10,179 nt of DNA from Eubacterium sp. CAG:252 (GTDB taxonomy: Bacteria > Bacillota > Clostridia > Lachnospirales > Lachnospiraceae): NCBI GenBank assembly GCA_000436535.1, contig FR886313.1, forward strand, positions 1-10,179, read 5' to 3'. The position numbers and the translations under genes were made by a program. The notes beneath the pieces are model-generated. The model saw only the letters and a program-made list of their open reading frames with translations. It was not told where the DNA came from and searched no databases. Below are positions 1-5,331 of the stretch, in pieces. The stretch's first letter is position 1. Each line of letters starts with the position of its first letter.

Positions 1-42
1 TCTAAGAGACTTCCCAACCGCTTGATTAAGAAGTCTTTTAGA
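1..42 (+). repeat. Long hairpin at window edge (13-pair stem)
   Basis: Bases 1-13 are complementary to 30-42 over the full length with one G-U pair, leaving a 16-base loop (14-29). No T-run follows on the + strand, so it is not a convincing terminator for an upstream gene. It is more likely a domain of the structured RNA that follows. The stem may continue beyond the window start. Loop bases 16-20 (AACCG) could pair with 157-161 (CGGTT), a possible but weak long-range contact. Confidence 0.6.
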
Positions 43-103
43 GCATACAACACCCTGCTAATTCTTATACTTTCCCTAAATATTCAGATAGGAGGGTACA
101 AGG

Positions 104-244
104 ATGTACCCGACAGTGAGGTCACGCCAAGGAGGGCGTGTCCGAACGGTATCGTCCGGTTACAAAACCTATACGGAAAGTATTAGAAGTAGCTGGGGTA
201 ACTTTCTGGTGTCCGAAGCTATATTTGCGACAGCCTTCCCCTAG
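104..244 (+). CDS. Possible 46-codon small reading frame inside the structured RNA
   Basis: An ATG at 104 follows AGGAGGG (90-96) at a normal distance and opens a 46-codon frame ending in TAG at 242-244. The predicted peptide starts MYPTVRSRQGG and is rich in Ser, Thr and Arg. It has no membrane segment or motif that I recognise. Its arginine codons include CGC, CGT and CGA, unlike the AGA-rich neighbouring genes. Both the ribosome site and the ATG lie in the hairpin at 94-111, and the whole frame lies in the folded RNA, so the frame is probably accidental. The alternatives are a regulated leader peptide or an RNA with a dual role. Confidence 0.2.
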   Translation: MYPTVRSRQGGRVRTVSSGYKTYTESIRSSWGNFLVSEAIFATAFP

Positions 245-302
245 TTTATATCGTTCGTTCGTTAATATATAATATATTACTTTAAATGCAATCACGAAAA
301 TG

Positions 303-344
303 TGGCATGTCTATGAGCAACAACCGTTTTATGCTCTATGCCGC
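303..344 (-). terminator. Possible terminator of asnB, overlapping its stop codon
   Basis: Read on the - strand, GGCAT-A-GAGCA at the end of asnB pairs with TGCTC-(6 bases)-ATGCC downstream and is followed by ACATTTT. The stop codon TAG lies inside the left arm. The stem has an internal loop and the T-run is short, so this would be a weak intrinsic terminator. Confidence 0.4.
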
Positions 345-2177
345 ATACTCAGACTCCCCAAAGAAATCATTGTACCATACAAGGAACATATAAACAGTCC
401 ATATCTTTCTTGAGTTATCAGCTTTGCCTTCCTTATGCTCGTCAAGATACTTAACAAGCTCATTAGTATTAAAATACTTCTCAGCCGCTTCACTTGTGAA
501 CGCCTTTTTAATCATATTGTAATACTTATCATCCTTAAGCCATATTCTTATAGGAACTGGGAAACCGAGCTTCTTCTTTTCGGCTACCATATCAGGAAGG
601 TATCTGTGTGCTGCCATACGCATAGCGTACTTAGTGTTAGACTTGTTCACCTTGTACTTAGTAGGTATAGTTCTTGCAACATTGAACACTTCCTTATCAA
701 GGAAAGGAACACGAACCTCAAGGCTGTGTGCCATACTCATCTTGTCGGCTTTAAGAAGAATATCCCCGATAAGCCAGAAGTTAATATCAATATACTGCAT
801 TTTAGTTACGTCATCTTTATCCTTAACCTTGTCATAAAATGGCTTGGTAAGTTCCTTATGGTTGTACTTTCCAGTAGGGTTCTTTAATATCTTGGCACGT
901 TCTTTTTCGTTGAACATAAATGCGTTACCAATAAAGCGTTCTTCAATATCCTTGCTTCCTCTTATAAGGAAATTCTTACCTTTGAACTTAAATGGAACAG
1001 CCTGTGCAACATTGGCAAGACCTTTGCGGAGTCCCTTTGGAAGCTTTCTGTAGCCTGCTGTATCAAGTGGTTCCTTGTAAATGTTGTATCCGCCGAAGAA
1101 CTCATCAGCACCCTCGCCTGACATAGATACCTTTACGTGCTTTGCAGCAGTCTGGCTTACAAAGTAGAGAGCGATGGCAGCAGGGTCAGCTAAAGGTTCG
1201 TCCATATGATACTGGATTTTAGGGATAGCAGCCCAGTATTCCTCGCTTGATACAAGCTTAGAATAGTTGTCTATCTTGATTTTTTCAGATAAAGCCTTAG
1301 CATAGTCTATTTCGTTATATTTTTCATAGTCGAAACCGACTGTAAATGTCTTGTCGCCGTTAAATGTAGCAGCAACGTAGCTTGAGTCAACACCGCTTGA
1401 AAGGAAAGAACCAACTTCAACATCACTAATCTTGTGGTGCTCTACTGAATCGTGCATAGCATCATCTATTTCCTGAACGAATTCATCCAAAGACTTGTTT
1501 TCGTCAGCTTCAAATGTAGGTTCCCAGTATCTCTTTATGTTAATCTCGCCATTGTGGAAAGTGAAGCAATGACCCGGCATAAGCTTGTATACACCCTTAA
1601 AGAATGTTTCTGGGAGTACTGAATACTGGAATGTCAGGTAATTCTCAAGCGCTACATCATTAACTTCCTTTTTATAAGCAGGGTGTGCCAATATGCTCTT
1701 TATCTCAGATCCGTAGATAATGTTGCCGTCAACTACTGTGTAGTAGAAAGGCTTGATACCAAAGAAATCTCTTGCGCCAAAGAGAGTTTCCTTTTCGCTG
1801 TCCCAGATAACGAAAGCAAACATACCACGGAGCTTGTTTAACATATCTTCGCCGTACTCTTCATAAGCGTGGATAAGAACTTCTGTATCTGAATTGTTGG
1901 CAAATATATGTCCCTTTTCAATAAGTTCTTTTCTTAAGTCCTGATAATTATATATCTCACCATTAAATGTGATAACAATCTTTTTATTTTCGTTGAACAT
2001 AGGCTGACTTCCGTTATCAAGGTCGATGATTGAAAGTCTTCTGAAGCCCATATAAGCCTTGTCGTCTATATACTGACCGGCACTGTCAGGTCCTCTGTGG
2101 ATGATTTTATTCATCATATTAGTAAGTACATCCTTACCATTTTCAAGGTATCCTGTAAATCCAGCAAATCCGCACAT
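336..2177 (-). CDS. asnB: Asparagine synthetase, glutamine-hydrolysing
   Basis: Makes asparagine from aspartate, ATP and glutamine in the cytoplasm. The 613-residue length suits the family. The N-terminal class II glutaminase domain (about 2-200) has the nucleophile Cys2, which fixes the start codon because Met1 must be removed. It also has HRGPD (27-31), RRLSI (46-50), FNGEIYN (71-77) and SDTE (96-99). The C-terminal synthetase domain (about 225-600) has the ATP pyrophosphatase loop as SSGVDSS (260-266), where SGG is commoner, then SGEGADEFFGGY (353-364) and the KADKMSMAHSLEVRVPFLD stretch (476-494). Ammonia made in the first domain is channelled to the second. The ribosome site is modest: AGGA lies 12 bases from the ATG. 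The gene is transcribed away from icd and towards the structured RNA at the window start. The assignment is firm; the symbol asnB is the family name and paralogues may exist. Confidence 0.95.
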   Translation of the reverse strand: MCGFAGFTGYLENGKDVLTNMMNKIIHRGPDSAGQYIDDKAYMGFRRLSIIDLDNGSQPMFNENKKIVITFNGEIYNYQDLRKELIEKGHIFANNSDTEVLIHAYEEYGEDMLNKLRGMFAFVIWDSEKETLFGARDFFGIKPFYYTVVDGNIIYGSEIKSILAHPAYKKEVNDVALENYLTFQYSVLPETFFKGVYKLMPGHCFTFHNGEINIKRYWEPTFEADENKSLDEFVQEIDDAMHDSVEHHKISDVEVGSFLSSGVDSSYVAATFNGDKTFTVGFDYEKYNEIDYAKALSEKIKIDNYSKLVSSEEYWAAIPKIQYHMDEPLADPAAIALYFVSQTAAKHVKVSMSGEGADEFFGGYNIYKEPLDTAGYRKLPKGLRKGLANVAQAVPFKFKGKNFLIRGSKDIEERFIGNAFMFNEKERAKILKNPTGKYNHKELTKPFYDKVKDKDDVTKMQYIDINFWLIGDILLKADKMSMAHSLEVRVPFLDKEVFNVARTIPTKYKVNKSNTKYAMRMAAHRYLPDMVAEKKKLGFPVPIRIWLKDDKYYNMIKKAFTSEAAEKYFNTNELVKYLDEHKEGKADNSRKIWTVYMFLVWYNDFFGESEYAA

Positions 2178-2224
2178 ATTACAAAACCGTCCTTTCTTAA
2201 ATATGAATATTAAATATATTTATT

Positions 2225-2252
2225 ACTATAATCTGTCATAACACAGGCGCAA
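2225..2252 (-). promoter_or_regulatory. Candidate sigma-A promoter for asnB
   Basis: On the - strand, TTGCGC (2247-2252) and TATAGT (2225-2230) are separated by 16 bases. Transcription would start near 2218, giving a leader of about 40 bases, too short for a T-box. The -35 match is only partial, and other AT-rich -10 options exist in this region. Confidence 0.4.
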
Positions 2253-2346
2253 TAAAACTTGCATAGTAATATTAATAATGTTTACATGAATATTACATCA
2301 TATACGAAAGCATTTAAAATAGCGGCTGTCATAAATGGTGCGACCC

Positions 2347-2365
2347 ATGTAATCAATTATGTAAT
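2347..2365. repeat. Tandem 7-base direct repeat, ATGTAAT-N5-ATGTAAT
   Basis: Two copies of ATGTAAT lie 12 bases apart (start to start), and an inverted copy (ATTACAT) lies at 2292-2298. Spacing close to one helix turn is typical of direct-repeat regulator sites, but in such AT-rich DNA this could be chance. Confidence 0.25.
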
Positions 2366-2436
2366 TATAGCAAACTGGGATATTTAATACAAGAAAATGT
2401 GCTAATCTTAATTAGGTATTTATATTTATTTTTTTA

Positions 2437-2468
2437 CAGTCAGGAGTTATGCATAATCTGAAAGACTG
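2437..2468. promoter_or_regulatory. Operator-like dyad centred on a 10-base palindrome
   Basis: TTATGCATAA (2447-2456) is a perfect palindrome, flanked by CAGTC (2437-2441) and GACTG (2464-2468) placed nearly symmetrically. It lies between the two divergent promoters, as a shared repressor or activator site might. The regulator is unknown. Confidence 0.3.
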
Positions 2469-2522
2469 GTATTGTATATCGGCTTCTATATAAAGTACTA
2501 TAGATGTATAATAAAACAGGCA

Positions 2523-2551
2523 TTTACAAAGTAATAAAAATATTTTATAAT
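2523..2551 (+). promoter_or_regulatory. Sigma-A promoter for icd
   Basis: TTTACA (2523-2528) and a perfect TATAAT (2546-2551) are separated by 17 bases, the ideal distance. Transcription should start near 2558, leaving a leader of roughly 63 bases before the ATG at 2621. Confidence 0.7.
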
Positions 2552-2607
2552 TGTAAGCAAATTTTAATAATATCTTGGATATAGTTCCAATATTAAATGT
2601 ACAATAT

Positions 2608-2612
2608 GGAGG
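2608..2612 (+). promoter_or_regulatory. Ribosome binding site that fixes the icd start at 2621
   Basis: GGAGG ends 8 bases before the ATG at 2621. The in-frame ATG at 2597 has no such site, and starting there would place this motif inside the gene. Confidence 0.75.
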
Positions 2613-2620
2613 ATTGCGGT

Positions 2621-3829
2621 ATGGAAAAGATTAAAATGACAACACCACTCGTAGAGATGGATGGAGATGAGATGACAAGAGTGTTATGGAAGCTTATTAA
2701 GGAAGAATTACTTTTACCTTATGTAGACCTTAACACAGAATATTATGATCTTGGACTTGTTCATCGTAATGAGACTAATGACCAGGTTACTATAGATTCA
2801 GCAGAGGCAACTAAGAAGTATGGTGTTGCTGTAAAGTGTGCTACAATTACTCCTAATGCAGCAAGAGTAAAAGAATATGACCTTAAGGAAATGTATAAGA
2901 GCCCTAACGGTACTATCAGGGCAATATTAGATGGTACAGTATTCAGAGCACCTATTATTGTTAATGGTATCGAACCATATGTTAAGACATGGAAGAAGCC
3001 TATAACTATAGCAAGACACGCTTATGGTGATGTATACAAGGCTTCAGAGATGAAAATTCCGGGAGCTGGCAAGGCAGAGCTTGTATACACAGATGAGCAG
3101 GGCAATGAGTCAAGGGAGCTTATTCATAACTTCAAGGGTGCAGGTATCATACAGGGTATGCATAACCTTAACGACTCTATAGAGAACTTTGCAAGAAGCT
3201 GCTTTAACTTTGCACTTGAAACAAAGCAGGATTTATGGTTTGCAACAAAGGATACTATATCTAAGAAGTATGACCATACATTTAAGGATATATTCCAGGA
3301 AATATATGACAAAGATTATGCGGATAAGTTTAAGGAAGCTGGTATAGAATATTTCTATACATTAATTGATGATGCAGTAGCAAGAGTTGTACGTTCAGAA
3401 GGTGGATATATCTGGGCATGCAAGAACTATGATGGCGATGTTATGTCAGATATGGTTGCTACAGCATTTGGTTCATTATCTATGATGACATCAGTACTTG
3501 TATCTCCACAGGGCTACTATGAGTATGAAGCTGCCCATGGTACAGTACAGAGACATTATTATAAGCACCTTAAGGGTGAGGAAACATCTACTAACCCTAT
3601 TGCAACTATATTTGCATGGACAGGAGCTTTAAGAAAGAGAGGAGAGCTTGACTCTATTCCAGAACTTTCAAAGTTTGCGGATACTCTTGAGAAGGCTTGT
3701 ATCAAGACAGTTGAAGATGGTAAGATGACAAAGGATTTAGCACTTATCACAACACTTGACAATCCTGTTACACTTAATACACAGGACTTCATCAAGGCAG
3801 TAAGAGAAACACTTGATGAACTTATGTAG
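2621..3829 (+). CDS. icd: NADP-dependent isocitrate dehydrogenase, eukaryote-like dimeric type
   Basis: Oxidatively decarboxylates isocitrate to 2-oxoglutarate with NADP+, supplying NADPH and the carbon skeleton for glutamate. The 402-residue protein matches the eukaryotic cytosolic/mitochondrial IDH family rather than the E. coli Icd type. Substrate residues fall at Ser94, Asn96, Arg100, Arg109 and Arg132, the same numbers as in human IDH1, in SPNGTIRAILDGTVFR and ARHAYGD. Tyr139 and the catalytic Lys210 (TKDT) are present. Metal-binding aspartates lie in LIDDAVA (250-251) and in NYDGDVMSD (269-277). The NADP-binding segment GTVQRHYYKHLKG (307-319) is followed by ETSTNPIA. The start at 2621 is chosen over 2597 because of the well-spaced GGAGG at 2608-2612. 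No intrinsic terminator follows; the transcript would run into the hairpin block at 3851. The function is firm. Confidence 0.95.
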   Translation: MEKIKMTTPLVEMDGDEMTRVLWKLIKEELLLPYVDLNTEYYDLGLVHRNETNDQVTIDSAEATKKYGVAVKCATITPNAARVKEYDLKEMYKSPNGTIRAILDGTVFRAPIIVNGIEPYVKTWKKPITIARHAYGDVYKASEMKIPGAGKAELVYTDEQGNESRELIHNFKGAGIIQGMHNLNDSIENFARSCFNFALETKQDLWFATKDTISKKYDHTFKDIFQEIYDKDYADKFKEAGIEYFYTLIDDAVARVVRSEGGYIWACKNYDGDVMSDMVATAFGSLSMMTSVLVSPQGYYEYEAAHGTVQRHYYKHLKGEETSTNPIATIFAWTGALRKRGELDSIPELSKFADTLEKACIKTVEDGKMTKDLALITTLDNPVTLNTQDFIKAVRETLDELM

Positions 3830-3850
3830 TTTCGGTAAATTATGATACCA

Positions 3851-3911
3851 GGGTCAAAAGGTCTGAACCCACATGAGCTTGCTCATAAGTGTGTGAATGA
3901 CCTTGGAACCC
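3851..3911. repeat. Hairpin 1 of the icd-pgsA intergenic block
   Basis: Nested pairing runs GGGT (3851-3854) with ACCC (3908-3911), AAGGTC (3858-3863) with GACCTT (3899-3904), CACA (3870-3873) with TGTG (3890-3893), and TGAGC (3874-3878) with GCTCA (3881-3885) at the tip. Internal loops separate the segments. Confidence 0.65.
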
Positions 3912-3916
3912 GCCCC

Positions 3917-3969
3917 CCCAATATGAGCATAAAAGTGGGATGATAGTCCCACGATATGCGAATATTGGG
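3917..3969. repeat. Hairpin 2 of the icd-pgsA intergenic block
   Basis: CCCAATAT (3917-3924) pairs with ATATTGGG (3962-3969), GCAT (3927-3930) with ATGC (3956-3959), and GTGGGA (3935-3940) with TCCCAC (3947-3952) around a 6-base loop. The first internal loop is GA opposite GA, which in RNA forms a stable tandem sheared pair. All 18 stem pairs are Watson-Crick. Confidence 0.75.
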
Positions 3970-3972
3970 TAG

Positions 3973-4003
3973 GTGCTATGTGCCAGTGGCACATGTTTAG
4001 CAC
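3973..4003. repeat. Hairpin 3 of the icd-pgsA intergenic block
   Basis: GTGCTA (3973-3978) pairs with TAGCAC (3998-4003), and TGTGCC (3979-3984) with GGCACA (3988-3993) around a 3-base loop. This gives 12 pairs with a one-sided TGTT bulge at 3994-3997. Confidence 0.7.
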
Positions 4004-4077
4004 GGACCGAAGCGGAGCGTAGATGTGGGAGTGCGTAGCACGGAACAATCCGTAGGTATCTATAAAAAATATATGAC

Positions 4078-4083
4078 AGGAGG
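4078..4083 (+). promoter_or_regulatory. Ribosome binding site that fixes the pgsA start at 4091
   Basis: AGGAGG is followed by a 7-base spacer and ATG at 4091. The frame stays open upstream to a GTG at 4025 inside the hairpin block, but that extension has no ribosome site and is not family sequence. No clear promoter is seen just upstream, so transcription may start within the hairpin block or read through from icd. Confidence 0.8.
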
Positions 4084-4090
4084 ACTATTT

Positions 4091-4687
4091 ATGAAGTTTA
4101 AGTTTGAGATAAAAGACCTTGTTAAACTTCCTAATATATTATGTTATATAAGAATTATAATGGTTCCCCTGTTCTTATATCTTTATTTTACAGCAGATGA
4201 ACCGGGGGATTATTATATTGCCACGCTTATTGTGATGCTGTCGGGAATAACAGATTTTCTTGACGGACAGATAGCAAGACGATGTAATATGATAACAGAC
4301 TTAGGAAAGGTCATTGACCCCGTGGCGGATAAGCTTATGCAGTTTGCTATGCTTGCTGCGCTCACGGTTAATGTAAGATATATGTGTGTACTTACAGGAT
4401 ATCTTATAGTTAAAGAAGTTGTTATGGCGTGTATTGGTTTTGGCGTTTTAAGAAAGACCGGAAAAAGGCTTAATGGCGCCAAGTGGTATGGAAAGGTATG
4501 CACAGCAGTATTATATGTATGTATGCTGGTGCTTGTGGCTTTTCCTCATATGTTACAGAATTTTCAGGTTATTATTATGATTATATGTGCGGCAGTTCTC
4601 ACACTTGCATTTGTTATGTATATAAGATTGTATACAGTTATGCTACAGGATTATAAATGCGGAAATCATAGTAAAGCATTATATTAA
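4091..4687 (+). CDS. pgsA: CDP-alcohol phosphatidyltransferase, probably phosphatidylglycerophosphate synthase
   Basis: A membrane enzyme of 198 residues that transfers a phosphatidyl group from CDP-diacylglycerol to an alcohol. For PgsA this is glycerol 3-phosphate, the first committed step to phosphatidylglycerol and cardiolipin. The family signature is complete: D55-x2-D58-G59-x2-A62-R63-x8-G72-x3-D76-x3-D80, whose aspartates bind the catalytic metal. The N-terminal LPNILCYIRIIMVP (13-26) is typical of PgsA, and hydrophobic segments lie at about 17-34, 40-54, 84-118, 135-152 and 158-180. It is the first gene of a close-packed cluster; the next gene starts 11 bases after its stop. The related alcohol specificities (inositol phosphate, or a CDP-OH type cardiolipin synthase) cannot be excluded by motif alone. 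Family membership is firm; the exact substrate is likely but inferred. Confidence 0.85.
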   Translation: MKFKFEIKDLVKLPNILCYIRIIMVPLFLYLYFTADEPGDYYIATLIVMLSGITDFLDGQIARRCNMITDLGKVIDPVADKLMQFAMLAALTVNVRYMCVLTGYLIVKEVVMACIGFGVLRKTGKRLNGAKWYGKVCTAVLYVCMLVLVAFPHMLQNFQVIIMIICAAVLTLAFVMYIRLYTVMLQDYKCGNHSKALY

Positions 4688-4698
4688 GAGGGAGTGTT

Positions 4699-5307
4699 AT
4701 GCACAACGAATTATTGAATTATACTTTCAGAGGAATGAATATTAACCAGCTTGCAATCTGGTTTTTTATATATAGCTTTTTTGGCTGGGCTATGGAATGT
4801 GTTGTTATAAGAAAACAGCTCGGTTACTGGGAAAACAGAGGGTTTGCAAAGCTGCCTTTCTGTGTTATATATGGATTTGGAACATTTATAGCGTTTAATA
4901 TATTTGCACCTATAGAGAATAATTATGTGGCATTGTATGTGTTTGGTGCAATATGTGCAACGATATTTGAATATATGACTGCACAGCTTATGATGAAGCT
5001 GTTCGGTGAGGTATGGTGGAATTATGACCACTTAAGATTTAACTATAAAGGTGTTATATGCCTGCAGAGCACACTTGGCTGGGGTCTTCTGGCAGTACTC
5101 ATATTCGGAGTTTTTAACAGATTAGTTGAACGTATGGTCTTCTCAATAGATATGCATGCTGCAACAATGCTTTCCGTAGTGCTTGTTGTATCATATGTGG
5201 CTGATTTCTCATATCATTTTACTAAGAGACTGATTAATAAAAGAATGGGAGAAGCAGTCAATGCTGCATCAAAGGGCAGCAGAATTATGAATATGTTCCA
5301 TAAATAA
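4699..5307 (+). CDS. CmpB-family (putative ABC transporter type IV) integral membrane protein
   Basis: A 202-residue polytopic membrane protein with about five hydrophobic segments (roughly 16-36, 52-70, 75-95, 118-142 and 152-172) and a basic C-terminal tail. I place it in Pfam family ABC_trans_CmpB (PF06541) from FFGWAMEC (27-34), ENRGF (45-49), VIYGFGT (56-62), FEYMTAQLMMKLFGEVWWNYD (90-110, discontinuous key residues E91, W106, W107, Y109) and GVICLQSTLGWG (118-129). The family is often annotated as an ABC transporter permease, but no ATPase or binding protein is encoded nearby and the real role is unknown. GAGGGAG (4688-4694) supports the start at 4699; the internal Met13 lacks a properly spaced site. 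It lies between two phospholipid-related genes, which hints at a role in envelope or lipid handling, but this is inference. Confidence 0.75.
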   Translation: MHNELLNYTFRGMNINQLAIWFFIYSFFGWAMECVVIRKQLGYWENRGFAKLPFCVIYGFGTFIAFNIFAPIENNYVALYVFGAICATIFEYMTAQLMMKLFGEVWWNYDHLRFNYKGVICLQSTLGWGLLAVLIFGVFNRLVERMVFSIDMHAATMLSVVLVVSYVADFSYHFTKRLINKRMGEAVNAASKGSRIMNMFHK

Positions 5308-5321
5308 AGTTATATAAAAAT

Positions 5322-5325
5322 GGAG
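5322..5325 (+). promoter_or_regulatory. Ribosome binding site that fixes the gdpD start at 5332
   Basis: GGAG is followed by a 6-base spacer and ATG at 5332. The in-frame ATG at 5320 overlaps this motif and has only A/T-rich sequence before it. Confidence 0.65.
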
Positions 5326-5331
5326 ATTAGA

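Larger units (their letters stand above)
1..250 (+). ncRNA. Candidate structured non-coding RNA, class not identified
   Basis: This gene-free stretch folds extensively. Bases 52-60 pair with 190-199 (one bulge), 62-65 with 185-188 and 67-75 with 175-183, giving a nearly continuous helix interrupted only by A61/G189 and U66/U184. Inside it, 88-92 pairs with 168-172, 94-100 with 105-111 (AGGA loop), 123-128 with 135-140, and a weaker hairpin lies at 142-159. A separate 13-pair hairpin joins 1-13 to 30-42. The + strand is preferred because G6-U37 and U56-G195 become GU pairs there, and because the unpaired parts are purine- and A-rich, as in known structured RNAs. One A-C mismatch (145/156) argues the other way. 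Size, shape and bacterial group would suit a raiA-type RNA, but I could not match a consensus from memory, and it does not look like RNase P, tmRNA, SRP, 6S or a T-box. The 5' end may lie outside the window and the 3' end is uncertain. Confidence 0.6.
2178..2620. other. Divergent intergenic control region, asnB / icd
   Basis: This 443-base AT-rich stretch has no credible coding frame. It holds a candidate - strand promoter for asnB (2225-2252), a strong + strand promoter for icd (2523-2551), a palindrome-centred dyad (2437-2468) and a pair of 7-base direct repeats (2347-2365). I saw no T-box, riboswitch core or CodY-like AATTTTCWGAAAATT site. Neither the AT-rich patch at 2410-2435 nor its T-run follows a stable GC-rich stem, so it is not called a terminator. 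Confidence 0.7.
3851..4052. repeat. Intergenic block of three consecutive long hairpins with short direct repeats
   Basis: Between icd and the next operon lies a compact block visibly richer in G and C than its surroundings. It contains three back-to-back inverted repeats (3851-3911, 3917-3969, 3973-4003). A tail follows with the mini-hairpin CCG-AAG-CGG (4007-4015), two direct copies of TAGCACGGA (3998-4006 and 4036-4044) and CGGA-ACAA-TCCG (4041-4052). No T-run follows any stem, so this is not an ordinary terminator. No transposase or believable coding frame is present. It could be a dispersed intergenic repeat, a non-autonomous mobile element or a processed RNA; the window alone, with a single copy, cannot decide. 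The strand is undetermined. Confidence 0.6.

Noticed and set aside
252..263. Short tandem repeat (TCGT x3)
   Set aside because: Only three units of four bases; too short to call a functional repeat.
244..291. - strand promoter TTGCAT-N16-TATATT (264-291) driving an RNA from the opposite strand of the structured block
   Set aside because: The sequence match exists, but the region is so AT-rich that such matches are expected, and wobble pairs and loop composition favour the + strand RNA.
2178..2224. T-box or riboswitch in the asnB leader
   Set aside because: The leader from the likely promoter is about 40 bases and shows no T-box core sequence.
2402..2435. Terminator-like CTAAT/ATTAG stem followed by a T-run
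   Set aside because: The stem is short and A/T only, the T-run is not adjacent, and no gene ends here on the + strand.
2484..2512. Second icd promoter with TATAAT at 2507-2512
   Set aside because: The -10 is perfect but the -35 position reads TTCTAT, a poor match. The promoter at 2523-2551 is clearly better.
3854..4048. 64-residue - strand open frame in the icd-pgsA gap
   Set aside because: It spans the three hairpins, so its openness follows from the inverted repeats. It has no ribosome site and no recognisable protein features.
4025..4090. Upstream GTG start extending the pgsA frame by 22 residues
   Set aside because: The extension lies in the hairpin-block tail, lacks a ribosome site, and a strong AGGAGG precedes the ATG at 4091.
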